From contig CM026390.1 in assembly GCA_014843695.1 (NCBI GenBank), positions 102,031,992 through 102,095,991 of the forward strand: a stretch of 64,000 nucleotides of DNA, written 5' to 3'. Position numbers and translations under genes: made by a program. This document shows positions 34,150-48,045 of the stretch, piece after piece. The notes beneath the pieces are model-generated. The model was not told the origin of the DNA and searched no databases. It saw only the letters and a program-made list of their open reading frames with translations. How positions within the stretch are numbered: the stretch's first letter is position 1; every line of letters begins with the position of its first letter. Source of the stretch: Archivesica marissinica. Lineage: Eukaryota > Mollusca > Bivalvia > Venerida > Vesicomyidae.

Positions 34150-35952
34150 GTTACAGAGAGTACATCAGTTACAGACCTGTATATATACATATATGTTACA
34201 TAGAGTACATCGGTTACAGACATGTATATATACATATATGTTACAGAGAGTACATCGGTTACAGACATGTATATATACATATATGTTACAGAGAGTACAT
34301 CGGTTACAGACATGTATATATACATATATGTTACAGAGAGTACACCGGTTACAGACCTGTATATATACATATAATGTTACAGAGAGTACATCAGTTACAG
34401 ACCTGTATATATATATATATGTTACAGAGAGTACGTCAGTTACATACCTGTATATATATATGTTGCAGAGAGTACCTCAGTTACATACCTGTATATATAT
34501 ATATATATGTTACAGAGAGTACTTCAGTTACACACCTGTATATATGTTACAGACAGTACTTCAGTTACACACCTGTATATATGTTACAGAGAGTACTTCA
34601 GTTACACACCTGTATATATGTTACAGGCAGTACGTCAGTAACACACCTGTATATATGTTACAGAGAGTACTTCAGTTACAGACCTGTATATATGTTACAG
34701 ACAGTACCACAGTTACACACCTGTATATATGTTACATACAGTACTTCAGTTACACACCTGCATATATATTACAGACAGTACCACAGTTACACACCTGTAT
34801 ATATGTTACAGACAGTACCACAGTTACACACCTGTATATATGTTACAGGCAGTACGTCAGTAACACACATGTATATATGATACAGGCAGTACGTCAGTTA
34901 CACACCTGTATATATGTTACAGAGAGTACTTCAGTTACACACCTGTATATATGTTACAGGCAGTACTTCAGTTACACACCTGTATATATGTTACATGCAG
35001 TACTTCAGTTACACACCTGTATATATGTTACAGAGAGTACTTCAGTTACACACCTGTATATATGTTACAGGCAGTACTTCAGTTACACACCTGTATATAT
35101 GTTACAGGTAGTACTTCAGTTACACACCTGTATATATGTTACAGGCAGTACTTCAGTTACACACCTGTATATATGTTACAGGCAGTACTTCAGTTACACA
35201 CCTGTATATATGTTACAGGCAGTACTTCAGTTACACACCTGTATATATGTTACAGGCAGTACTTCAGTTACACACCTGTATATATGTTACAGGCAGTACT
35301 TCAGTTACACACCTGTATATATGTTACAGAGAGTACTTCAGTTACACACCTGTATATATGTTACAGAGAGTACTTCAGTTACACACCTGTATATATGTTA
35401 CAGGCAGTACTTCAGTTACACACCTGTATATATGTTACAGAGAGTACTTCAGTTACACACCTGTATATATGTTACAGGCAGTACTTCAGTTACACACCTG
35501 TATATATGTTACAGAGAGTACTTCAGTTACACACCTGTATATATGTTACAGGCAGTACTTCAGTTACACACCTGTATATATGTTACAGAGAGTACTTCAG
35601 TTACACACCTGTATATATGTTACAGAGAGTACTTCAGTTACACACCTGTATATATGTTACAGGCAGTACTTCAGTTACACACCTGTATATATGTTACAGG
35701 CAGTACTTCAGTTACACACCTGTATATATGTTACAGAGAGTACTTCAGTTACACACCTGTATATATGTTACAGGCAGTACTTCAGTTACACACCTGTATA
35801 TATGTTACAGGCAGTACTTCAGTTACACACCTGTATATATGTTACAGGCAGTACTTCAGTTACACACCTGTATATATGTTACAGAGAGTACTTCAGTTAC
35901 ACACCTGTATATATGTTACAGAGAGTACTTCAGTTACACACCTGTATATATG
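28425..35952. repeat. TA-rich minisatellite, right part, with higher-order blocks
   Basis: Same family as 25262-27424. A composite unit with GACATGTATACATGATACA recurs at 28800-29220 and again at 32860-33280. Between about 31100-32110 and 34510-35950 the units become short and uniform (about 36-37 bp, little TA expansion), consistent with recent homogenisation. The run near 31340-31640 shows many 1-2-base deletions. Confidence 0.97.
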
Positions 35953-36308
35953 TGCAAGTAAATGCATATTTTGCAACAAAGTTAATGGTTTTTGGAAGAT
36001 AATTCGGTAATTAATAATAATTTTATATACATTTTATGTTTTAGACCAATAAATTAATAAGAACATTACATTTGAACCAGTCAATTTATCAAAATGGGTA
36101 CTTTTGTCTAAAAATAGTAATATTACTGTGCAGCTCCTGGTGAGATGGCTCTTAACGAGCCGGCTCATCTGGATCTACACTTTTTGTAAGCCTAGTTAGA
36201 GGTATGTAGTTTTGAAAGGGTGAAATGGTATTCAGATATATGAGGTAAAAAGGTGTTAGTTTCATTGTTTATTGCAAACTATGTAAATTTCGATAGATTG
36301 ATGGTGAT

Positions 36309-36395
36309 TGTTTTAATCCAGTCATCGCAGGGTCGATCCCCACTCTGACCCTAATAACATTAACAATATTTCAGTTTCGTGTCGGTGGTTTACAC
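36309..36395 (+). mobile_element. SINE family C fragment at the start of the 30-bp array
   Basis: CGCAGGGTCGATCCCCACTC, TGACCCTAATAA and TTTCGTGTCGGTG match the middle of family C. The match stops where the 30-bp repeat begins. Confidence 0.75.
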
Positions 36396-39300
36396 CTCTG
36401 ATTACCTCTGTATACCTGGCTACACCCTGGTTATCTCCGTATACCTGGCTACACCTCTGATTACCTCCGTATACCTGGCTACACCTCTGATTACCTCCGT
36501 ATACCTGGCTACACACTGATTACCTCCGTATACCTGGCTACACCACTGATTACCTCCGTATACCTGGCTACACCCTGATTACCTCCGTATACCTGGCTAC
36601 ACCACTGATTACCTCCGTATACCTGGCTACACCCTGATTACCTCCGTATACCTGGCTACACCCTGATTACCTCTGTATACCTGGCTACACCCTGATTACC
36701 TCTGTATACCTGGCTACACCCTGATTACCTCCGTATACCTGGCTACACCCTGATTACCTCCGTATACCTGGCTACACCCTGATTACCTCTGTATACCTGG
36801 CTACACCCTGGTTACCTCTGTATACCTGGCTACACCCTGGTTACCTCTGTATACCTGGCTACACCCTGGTTACCTCCGTATACCTGGCTACACCCCTGAT
36901 TACCTCCGTATACCTGGCTACACACTGATTACCTCCGTATACCTGGCTACACCACTGATTACCTCTGTATACCTGGCTACACCCTGATTACCTCCGTACA
37001 CCTGGCTACACCACTGGTTACCTCCGTATACCTGGCTACACCACTGGTTACCTCCGTATACCTGGCTACACCCTGATTACCTCCGTATACCTGGCTACAC
37101 CACTGATTACCTCCGTATACCTGGCTACACCACTGGTTACCTCCGTATACCTGGCTACACTCTGATTACCTCCGTATACCTGGCTACACCACTGATTACC
37201 TCCGTATACCTGGCTACACCACTGATTACCTCTGTATACCTAGCTACACCACCGATTACCTCCGTATACCTGGCTACACCACTGATTACCTCTGTATACC
37301 TGGCTAAACGCCTGATTACCTCTGTGTACCTAGCTACACCACTGATTACCTCCGTATACCTGGCTACACCACTGATTATCTCCGTATACCTGGCTACACC
37401 ACTGATTACCTCCGTATACCTGGCTACACCACTGATTACCTCTGTATACCTAGCTACACCACCGATTACCTCCGTATACCTGGCTACACCACTGATTACC
37501 TCTGTATACCTGGCTAAACGCCTGATTACCTCTGTGTACCTAGCTACACCACTGATTACCTCCGTATACCTGGCTACACCACTGATTATCTCCGTATACC
37601 TGGCTACACACTGGTTACCTCCGTATACCTGGCTACACCACTGATTACCTCTGTATACCTGGCTACATACGGATTACCTCTGTATACCTGGCTACACCAC
37701 TGATTACCTCCGTATACCTGGCTATATACTGATTACCTCCGTATACCTGGCTACACCACTGATTACCTCCGTATACCTGGCTACACCACTGATTACCTGC
37801 GTATACCTGGCTACACCACTGATTACCTCCGTATACCTGGCTACATACTGATTACCTCCGTATACCTGGCTACACCACTGATTACCTCTGTATACCTGGC
37901 TACACCACTGATTACCTCCGTATACCTGGCTACATACTGATTACCTCTGTATACCTGGCTACACCACTGATTACCTCCGTATACCTGGCTACATACTGAT
38001 TACCTCCGTATACCTGGCTACACCACTGATTACCTCTGTATACCTGGCTACACCACTTATTACCTCCGCATACCTGGCTACATACTGATTACCTCTGTAT
38101 ACCTGGCTACACCCTGGTTACCTCTGTATACCTGGCTACACCACTGATTACCTCTGTATACCTGGCTACATACTGATTACCTCCGTATACCTGGCTACAC
38201 CACTGATTACCTCTGTATACCTGGCTACACCACTGATTACCTCTGTATACCTGGCTACATACTGATTACCTCTGTATACCTGGCTACATACTGATTACCT
38301 CCGTATACCTGGCTACACCACTGATTACCTCCGTATACCTGGCTACACCACTGATTACCACTGTATACCTGGCTACATACTGATTACCTCCGTATACCTG
38401 GCTACACCACTGGTTACCTCTGTATACCTGACTACACCACTGATTACCTCTGCATACCTGGCTACACCACTGGTTACCTCTGTATACCTGGCTACATACT
38501 GATTACCTCCGTATACCTGGCTACACCACTGGTTACCTCCGTATACCTGGCTACACCACTGATTACCTCTGTATACCTGGCTACATACTGATTACCTCTG
38601 TATACCTGGCTACATACTGATTACCTCTGTATACCTGGCTACACCACTGATTACCTCTGTATACCTGGCTACATACTGATTACCTCCGTATACCTGGCTA
38701 CATACTGATTACCTCTGTATACCTGGCTACACCACCGATTACCTCCGTATACCTGGCTACACCACTGATTACCTCTGTATACCTGGCTACATACTGATTA
38801 CCTCTGTATACCTGGCTACACCACTGGTTACCTCTGTATACCTGGCTACACCACTGATTACCTCTGTATACCTGGCTACATACTGATTACCTCCGTATAC
38901 CTGGCTACACCACTGATTACCTCTGTATACCTGGCTACATACTGATTACCTCCGTATACCTGGCTACACCACTGATTACCTCCGTATACCTGGCTACACC
39001 ACTGATTACCTCCGTATACCTGGCTACATACTGATTACCTCCGTATACCTGGCTACACCACTGATTACCTCTGTATACCTGGCTACACCACTGATTACCT
39101 CCGTATACCTGGCTACATACTGATTACCTCTGTATACCTGGCTACACCACTGATTACCTCCGTATACCTGGCTACATACTGATTACCTCCGTATACCTGG
39201 CTACACCACTGATTACCTCTGTATACCTGGCTACACCACTTATTACCTCCGCATACCTGGCTACATACTGATTACCTCTGTATACCTGGCTACACCCTGG

Positions 39301-42300
39301 TTACCTCTGTATACCTGGCTACACCACTGATTACCTCTGTATACCTGGCTACATACTGATTACCTCCGTATACCTGGCTACACCACTGATTACCTCTGTA
39401 TACCTGGCTACACCACTGATTACCTCTGTATACCTGGCTACATACTGATTACCTCTGTATACCTGGCTACATACTGATTACCTCCGTATACCTGGCTACA
39501 CCACTGATTACCTCCGTATACCTGGCTACACCACTGATTACCTCTGTATACCTGGCTACATACTGATTACCTCCGTATACCTGGCTACACCACTGGTTAC
39601 CTCTGTATACCTGACTACACCACTGATTACCTCTGCATACCTGGCTACACCACTGGTTACCTCTGTATACCTGGCTACATACTGATTACCTCCGTATACC
39701 TGGCTACACCACTGGTTACCTCTGTATACCTGGCTACACCACTGATTACCTCTGCATACCTGGCTACACCACTGGTTACCTCTGTATACCTGGCTACATA
39801 CTGATTACCTCCGTATACCTGGCTACACCACTGGTTACCTCCGTATACCTGGCTACACCACTGATTACCTCTGTATACCTGGCTACATACTGATTACCTC
39901 TGTATACCTGGCTACATACTGATTACCTCTGTATACCTGGCTACACCACTGATTACCTCTGTATACCTGGCTACATACTGATTACCTCCGTATACCTGGC
40001 TACATACCGATTACCTCTGTATACCTGGCTACACCACTGATTACCTCCGTATACCTGGCTACACCACTGATTACCTCTGTATACCTGGCTACACCACTGG
40101 TTACCTCTGTATACCTGGCTACACCACTGATTACCTCTGTATACCTGGCTACATACTGATTACCTCCGTATACCTGGCTACACCACTGATTACCTCTGTA
40201 TACCTGGCTACATACTGATTACCTCCGTATACCTGGCTACACCACTGATTACCTCCGTATACCTGGCTACACCACTGATTACCTCTGTATACCTGGCTAC
40301 ATACTGATTACCTCTGTATACCTGACTACATCACTGATTACCTCTGCATACCTGGCTACACCACTGGTTACCTCTGTATACCTGGCTACATACTGATTAC
40401 CTCCGTATACCTGGCTACACCACTGGTTACCTCCGTATACCTGGCTACACCACTGATTACCGCTGTATACCTGGCTACATACTGATTACCTCCGTATACC
40501 TGGCTACACCACTGATTACCTCTGTATACCTGGCTACACCACTGATTACCTCCGTATACCTGGCTACACCACTGATTACCTCTGTATACCTGGCTACATA
40601 CTGATTACCTCTGTATACCTGGCTACATACTGATTACCTCTGTATACCTGGCTACACCACTGATTACCTCTGTATGCCTGGCTACACCACTGATTACCTC
40701 CGTATACCTGGCTACACCACTGATTACCTCTGTATGCCTGGCTACACCACTGGTTACCTCCGTATACCTGGCTACACCACTGATTACCTCTGTATACCTA
40801 GCTACACCACTGATTATCCCCGTATACCTGGCTACATACTGATTACCTCCGTATACCTCGCTACACCACTGATTACCTCCGTATACCTGGCTACACCACT
40901 GGTTACCTCTGTATACCTGGCTACACCACTGATTACCTCTGTATACCTGGCTACATACTGATTACCTCCGTATACCTGGCTACACCACTGATTACCTCCG
41001 TATACCTGGCTACACCACTGATTATCTCCGTATACCTGGCTACACCACTGGTTACCTCCGTATACCTGGCTACACCACTGATTACCTCGTATACCTGGCT
41101 ACACCCTGATTACCTCTGTATACCTGGCTACATACTGATTACCTCCGTATACCTGGCTACACCACTGATTACCTCCGTATACCTGGCTACACCACTGATT
41201 ACCTCTGTATACCTGGCTACACCACTGATTACCTCCGTATACCTGGCTACACCACTGATTACCTCTGTATACCTGGCTACACCACTGATTATCTCCGTAT
41301 ACCTGGCTACACCACTGATTACCTCTGTATACCTGGCTACACCACTGATTATCTCCGTATACCTGGCTACACCACTGATTACCTCTGTATACCTGGCTAC
41401 ACCACTGATTACCTCCGTATACTTGGCTACACCACTGATTATCTCCGTATACCTGGCTACACGACTGATTACCTCTGTATACCTGGCTACACCACTGATT
41501 ACCTCTGTATACCTGGCTACACCACTGGTTACCTCTGTATACCTGGCTACATACTGATTACCTCCGTATACCTGGCTACACACTGATTACCTCTGTATAC
41601 CTGGCTACAAACTGGTTACCTCCTTATACCTGGCTACACCACTGATTACCTCCGTATTCCTGGCTACATACTGATTACCTCTGTATACCTGGCTACACCA
41701 CTGGTTACCTCCGTATACCTGGCTACACCACTGATTACCTCTGTATACCTGGCTACACCACTGATTACCTCCGTATACCTGGCTACACCACTGATTACCT
41801 CCGTATACCTGGCTACACCACTGATTATCTCCGTATACCTGGCTACACCACTGATTACCTCCGTATACCTGGCTACACCACTGATTATCTCCGTATACCT
41901 GGCTACACCACTGATTACCTCCGTATACCTGGCTACACCCTGATTACCTCTGTATACCTGGCTACACACTGATTACCTCTGTATACCTGGCTACACCCTG
42001 ATTACCTCTGTATACCTGGCTACACACTGGTTACCTCCGTATACCTGGCTACACCACTGATTACCTCCGTATACCTGGCTACATACTGATTACCTCTGTA
42101 TACCTGGCTACACCACTGGTTACCTCTGTATACCTGGCTACACCACTGATTACCTCTGCATACCTGGCTACACCCCTGATTACCTCTGCATACCTGGCTA
42201 CACCTCTGATTATCTCCGTATACCTAGCTACACCCCTGATTACCTCTGCATACCTGGCTACACCTCTGATTATCTCCGTATACCTAGTTACACCCATGTA

Positions 42301-42650
42301 TTCCTGGCTACAGCTCTAATTATATCCGTATACCGTGCTACACCTCTGATTATCTCCGTATACCGGGCTACACCCCTGTATACCTGGTTACATCTCTGAT
42401 TACCTCCGTATATCTGGCTACACATATGATTACATATGTGTACCTGGCTACACCTCTGATTATCTCCATATACCTGGCTACACCCCCGTATACCTGGCTA
42501 CACCTCTGATTATCTCCGTATACCTGGCTACACCCCCGTATACCTGGCTACACCTCTGATTATCTCCGTATACCTGGCTACACCCCCGTATACCTGGCTA
42601 CATCCCCGTATACCTGGCTACACCCCCGTATACCTGGCTACACCTCTGAT
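36396..42650. repeat. 30-bp minisatellite, about 6.2 kb and roughly 210 units
   Basis: The unit is TACCTCCGTATACCTGGCTA plus CACCACTGAT, with 29-bp variants (ACATACTGAT, ACACCCTGAT) and C/T changes. Rare variants repeat at a fixed distance of 1183 bp (for example 38051 and 39234, 38431 and 39614), showing a block duplication. Units become more diverged after about 42100. Confidence 0.97.
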
Positions 42651-43537
42651 TCCAACATTTTATTTGATCTGTTATTACAGATTACTACTTATTATTCAGT
42701 CAGTTGGAAGTCCATTTCCTGTATATCTGTCTGTATGAAACTAGCAAACGTGACATAGTATCTGTTGAAAAGCTTACCACATTCCCAACCGTCCGGTCTT
42801 TGACAGGAACATGCTTCCAGGCGCAAAGCATCGCAAAACAGTCCGCATTAGTCTCTCCCATTGTCAAAATAACATCTCTATCAACATGCTAATTGGTTGT
42901 GCTTATGAGAAAATGATCAGCCACGTGCCAATCAAAGTCGCGTGCCGAGGTTTGATAGACGGCTATGAGTTTTAGATGATTTTCGGATTATGACTGCAAG
43001 TGCGTAGTTTTACCATACTTGCCAACAGTTTTATATCTGATAGATAGTCCGATCGTAAAATGCAATACTGATGTATGTATGGTTAAGCACAACACGAGCT
43101 ACAACATTGATGCGTTAGTGTGAGATTACAAGGTATCTAGACATGCTTTACGGTAGAATAGCACAATTCCTAGACTGAAACGTTAGAAAGATGAACATAA
43201 AGGGGTTAATGTGACCGAAGCGAAGTATTTATTATCTCCCCATTGATTCACTGGCATGCGCGTGCATGCAATCCAGGGTCATTATTGTTCCTTTATTTCG
43301 AGTAGCCTTTGGTCTTGTATCTGTAGATAATCAAGGACCTGTGCAAGTCAGTCCTCGTGCATATGTCTGACGTATTGTCTCCAAGCAACACAATATTCGA
43401 TATATTTATAGAACATACTGCCGAGAGGAAGTATCCGGTATAGTTGCCGGATAAGATGTAGGGCACTTGCTGTATCTATTAAGGGCCATTAATGTTGCAA
43501 GCATATAAAAGCTTGATTTTGTTCGATCGATAAATGA
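42651..43537. other. Unassigned DNA after the 30-bp array
   Basis: Non-repetitive sequence without a clear gene. A possible short minus-strand exon at 42778-42861 is described among the findings. Confidence 0.5.
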
Positions 43538-43755
43538 TGGTAATCCAGGGATTGTAGGTCTGACCCTAATATAATGAATTGTCTATCAGCTGGGACTTTA
43601 AACCGAGGTCTCGTGTCGATGCTTTACATTGTGCACATAAAATAACCAGCGGAGACGCTGGAATGGGTGTCGGTCTGTATCATTGCACTATCTGTTCAGG
43701 AGGCAATGCTCATATGGGCAACCGGTAGCGACGATAACTAAGCGTAAAACACCAC
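43538..43755 (+). mobile_element. SINE family C, 5'-truncated copy
   Basis: Starts within the tRNA head (TGGTAATCCAGGGATTG) and includes GGAGACGCTGGAATGGGTG and GGCAACCGGTAGCGACGATA. Confidence 0.85.
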
Positions 43756-43828
43756 CTGCGGTAACATGAGACTATGCCACATATCCTTCAAGCTTGAATC
43801 CTCTGTACAACTTACGTCATTAAAACGT

Positions 43829-44042
43829 GGAAGTCGTGATAGCGCAATGGATGCGCGTTCGCTTCAGGTGCGAAAGGCCTGGAGTTCGAGCCCCGCATGA
43901 GCCGTTACGATTTAAATTCCACGTTGCCTCTTCTCTCTCCCTCGCCGGCGATGGATTCCATCAGGAATGAGGTCTCGAGAGTGATAAATATAAATTGTAA
44001 GAATTTATTTTCGCAATCGAGCTAAAATAAAATTGTATAAAC
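43829..44042 (+). mobile_element. tRNA-derived SINE, family A (copy 3) with 9-bp target duplication
   Basis: Carries the A and B boxes of family A but lacks the CCTTAGGCAAGG segment. TAAAACGTG flanks both ends (43821-43829 and 44043-44051). Confidence 0.9.
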
Positions 44043-44147
44043 TAAAACGTGCTATCCATTCCCCGTAACTTGAACTACATGTGTATACAGGGAAGAAAAC
44101 GATCTAAACTAACATGGAAAACCAAGGTGGGGCAGTACTTGAACGAC

Positions 44148-44710
44148 TTAAAGCAGAATTACATTGTATGAAATAAAAGATATTTGAAAAATTCAATTTT
44201 TACTTATGGGTAGCAATGCTGCTACACATTCTAACATTATACTTTGTATGCTTATGTTCATTTGGTAAACTGTCTTTTTGCGATAAAACAAACTCGAAAC
44301 CGAAAGTAGGACTTTCCGAGTCGATCGGTCACGCACTTGTTTACATTCGGAATGCATCGTCCTCATTTGTACCACGTTGTCGTTTTTAATTAAATTACTT
44401 GATATGTTGATTCATATCTCTGTTAGCTAAGTCTTTTAAGGACAGTTCTACATCCCCGCGAGGGGTTCGACATTAGAGGAAGATAGATAGATAGTATTTC
44501 ATGTTCAAAATATATACGTTGTTTTCTACATCCTCTGTTGTTTCATGCATGCGTGCTAGCACGTGCGTGTTTACATTTCATGTATACGACGGTTTAAATG
44601 TATTGGAATGTTATCGTTTCTGAGCGACTATTTCGATTTTTGTAAACACACACACATTAGTATTTATATTTTACCCAAAGCATCCTTTATTACGATGTAA
44701 TGCTGCTTTC
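44148..44710. mobile_element. MITE with TTAAAGCAGAATTACAT ends (copy 3)
   Basis: About 563 bp from TTAAAGCAGAATTACAT to ATGTAATGCTGCTTTCA. It shares the TTAAAGC(G/A) end type with the copies at 22.4 and 24.7 kb, and an internal AGTAGGACTTTC block. A fragment of SINE B tail with (GATA)n sits inside it. Confidence 0.65.
44448..44493 (+). mobile_element. SINE family B 3' tail fragment
   Basis: CCCCGCGAGGGGTTCGACATTA followed by AGATAGATAG matches the tail of family B with a different simple-sequence end. Confidence 0.65.
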
Positions 44711-44923
44711 ATATATTAGTCACATTCGCTTTGGGTGTGGACAAATGGTTTAGGGTTCAAAACCAAATTTTTTAGTTTGTTTTAATAATATTTTCATAAA
44801 CCATAGGCTTGACATACAAACAAGTCAGGCCATATCCAAACATATTTAAAAATGACACCCCCTCCATATCAGAATAATTATAGTCCATTTTTAAATATGC
44901 TTGGATATTGTCTAAATTGTTTA

Positions 44924-45130
44924 ATAATAATAATAATAATAAAGACTTTATTTAACGAGAAAACTCATTTGAATAATTAAGTCAATCTACCATGAGGCCC
45001 TCGACAAATTAAAACATGAAATAGCATAATGAAACATGTAAGCAGTAACCAGTAACACGTTCATAGGTTTTATAAGTGTGTATAGTGTCAAGTCAGTTTA
45101 TCAAAATGTTCTTAAATTGTTTTAATCAAT
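44924..45130 (-). mobile_element. LINE 3' end fragment
   Basis: On the minus strand it reads ATTTCATGTTTTAATTTGTC, then GAGGGCCTCATGGTAGATTG, then TTAAATAAAGTCTTTATTAT and a (TTA)n tail. It matches the 3' UTR of the LINE at 48046-48978 and the tail at 51064-51198. Confidence 0.85.
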
Positions 45131-45539
45131 TGGTTTTGAACCCGAAACCACGTGTCCATATCCCGAGCGTCTGTGATATTAGTACCTGATTAGGTTTGAA
45201 TGTACACACACTTTTAAGGACCAATAATGACACCGATTCAGGATGGTTCGAGCAGGAATCTATAACCTATTTGGAATATATTGTAGAATGTATTACTCAT
45301 AACTTACGTAATATATTGGTATACATGTAGTACTGATATATCGTTAGAACTTGATGGTTTGCATCACGGATATATATTAATACTGTACTTATTATTTGAT
45401 AACAGATTTGCCCAGGTCATGCTGACATGGTAAGTGCTGCAGATTTATGCTGCTACGGGATGACAAACGTTCAACAGAAAGAAGTACTCTGAATGTGTTG
45501 TACCAACCTCGACGAAATAAATCAGTTGTGGTGAATATA
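45131..45539. other. Unassigned DNA
   Basis: No gene or repeat recognised. Confidence 0.45.
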
Positions 45540-45862
45540 CAGTCACCCGTATTCCTCCGTTGTGGTGACGATGCAGTCGCCCGTATTCCTCCGTGGTCGC
45601 CCGTATTCCTCAGTTGTTGTGACGATGCAGTCGCCCGTATTCCTCCATTGTGGTAACGATGCAGTCGCCCGTATTCCTCCGTTGTGGTGACGATGCAGTC
45701 CCCCGTATTCCTCCGTTGTGGTGACGATGCAGTCGCCCGTATTCCTCCGTTGTGGTGACGATGCAATCGCCCGTATTCCTCCATTGTGGTGACGATGCAA
45801 TAGCCGGTATTCCTCCGCTGTGGTGACGATGCAGTAGCCCGTATTCCTCCGTTGTGGTGAAT
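45540..45862. repeat. 34-bp minisatellite
   Basis: About ten units of GCAGTCGCCCGTATTCCTCC plus GTTGTGGTGACGAT, with one truncated unit near 45592. Confidence 0.93.
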
Positions 45863-46089
45863 ATAAATTAAACTAAAGGATTGAACATATTTGTAACAAA
45901 TACAACTATTGATGCGTTATACACATTAAATTAAGAGTAAATCTGGTATGAAATTAATGGCTTATCATTGTCGCGTGTGATTGCTTGATTTTACTGCAGT
46001 TCGGTTTAGAGAAACACAGCACATGTTTATAGAGACTGACACAGGAGCCTCGTCACACATCAGAAAAGTTCAAAGTTTAAACATTACAT
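45863..46089. other. Unassigned DNA
   Basis: Short AT-rich spacer. Nothing recognised. Confidence 0.4.
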
Positions 46090-46250
46090 GTATTTATTTT
46101 ACAACGATTGCGAAGCAAGTTCTAACAACTTATATTAATCACTCTCGTTGGCGCGGATGAAAGCGTATATGTGGTCATTCGTGTAGGAGGAAACCGGAGT
46201 ACCCGGAGAAAACCCACCTGTCCGATATGGCGACCACCGCCGTACCAGAT
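46090..46250 (-). mobile_element. SINE family D, 3' portion
   Basis: The minus strand carries AGAGTGATTAATATAAGTTG, TTGCTTCGCAATCGTTG and the body text CGGGTACTCCGGTTTCCTCC. The tRNA head is absent. Confidence 0.8.
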
Positions 46251-46452
46251 CATAACAAATCATAACAATGCAATAGATATATAACTATGTTAGTGTAACT
46301 GATGGGCTACACTATTAATTAATATTCAATATGCAATGAAAACCGTATAAAGGAATTTACATGAAAATGTAATAAATGGAACACCGTTTGATTGATCTTA
46401 CATAACTTTGTAGAAATATGATCAGGTTTCAATGAGGAGCCACGTGTTACTC

Positions 46453-48045
46453 ACGTGCTTTATCTATGCGTTATCTAAGTGTTTGATATATGAGTTATCT
46501 AAGTGTTTGATATATGAGTTATCTAAGTGTTTGATATATGAGTTATCTAAGTGTTTGATATATGAGTTATCTAAGTGTTTGATATATGAGTTATCTAAGT
46601 GTTTGATCTATGAGTTATCTAAGTGTTTGATATATGAATTATCTAAGTGTTTGATATATGAGTTATCTAAGTGTTTGATATATGAGTTATCTAAGTGTTT
46701 GATATATGAAATATCTAAGTGTTTGATCTATGAGTTATCTAAGAGTTTGAACTCTGTATTATCTAAGTGTTTGATATATGAGTTATCTAAGTGTTTGATA
46801 TATGAGTTATCTAAGTATTTGATATATGAGTTATCTAAGTGTTTGATATATACGATATCTAAGTGTTTGATCTATGAGTTATCTAAGTGTTTGATATATG
46901 AGTTATCTAAGTATTTGATATATGAGTTATCTAAATGTTTGATATATGAGTTATCTAAGTGTTTGATATATGAGTTATCTAAGTATTTGATATATGAGTT
47001 ATCTAAATGTTTGATATATGAGTTATCTAAGTGTTTGATATATGAGTTATCTAAGTGTTTGATATATGAGTTATCTAAGTGTTTGATATATGAGTTATCT
47101 AAGTGTCTGATATATGAGTTATCTAAATGTTTGATATATGAGTTATCTAAGTGTTTGATCTATGAGTTATCTAAATGTTTGATATATGAGTTATCTAAGT
47201 GTTTGATCTATGAGTTATCTAAGTGTTTGATATATGAGTTATCTAAGTATTTGATATATGAGTTATCTAAATGTTTGATATATGAGTTATCTAAGTGTTT
47301 GATATATACGATATCTAAATGTTTGATATATGAGTTATCTAAGTGTTTGATATATACGATATCTAAATGTTTGATATATGAGTTATCTAAGTGTTTGATA
47401 TATACGATATCTAAATGTTTGATATATGAGTTATCTAAATGTTTGATATATGAGTTATCTAAGTATTTGATATATGAGTTATCTAAGTGTTTGATCTCTG
47501 TATTATCTAAGTGTTTGATCTATGAGTTATCTAAGTGTTTGATCTCTGTATTATCTAAGTGTTTGATCTCTGTATTATCTAAGTGTTTGATCTATGAGTT
47601 ATCTAAGTGTTTGATCTATGAGTTATCTAAGTGTTTGATCTATGAGTTATCTAAATGTTTGATCTATGAGTTATCTAAGTGTTTGATCTATGAGTTATCT
47701 AAGTATTTGATATATGAGTTATCTAAGTGTTCGATCTATGTGTTATCTAAGTGTTTAATATATGAGTTATCTAAGTGTTTGATATATGAGTTATCTAAAT
47801 GTTTGATATATGAGTTATCTAAATGTTTGATATATGAGTTATCTAAATGTTTGATATATGAGTTATCTAAGTGTTTGACCTATGAGTTATCTAAGTGTTT
47901 GATATATGAGTTATCTAAATGTTTGATATATGAGTTATCTAAGTGTTTGATATATGAGTTATCTAAGTGTTTGATATATGAGTTATCTAAGTGTTTGATA
48001 TATGAGTTATCTAAGTATTTGATATATGAGTTATCTAAGTGTTTG
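46453..48045. repeat. 24-bp tandem array, about 66 units
   Basis: The unit is GTTATCTAAGTGTTTGATAT plus ATGA. The 24-bp length keeps a frame open for 568 codons (LIYELSKC repeated), which is an artefact. The array is cut by a LINE at 48046 and resumes at 48979. Confidence 0.97.

Noticed and set aside
25191..36010. Very long Tyr/Ile/Thr-rich ORFs, several across the N gap
   Set aside because: They are products of the TA-rich minisatellite. Frames change with unit length and part of the sequence is N.
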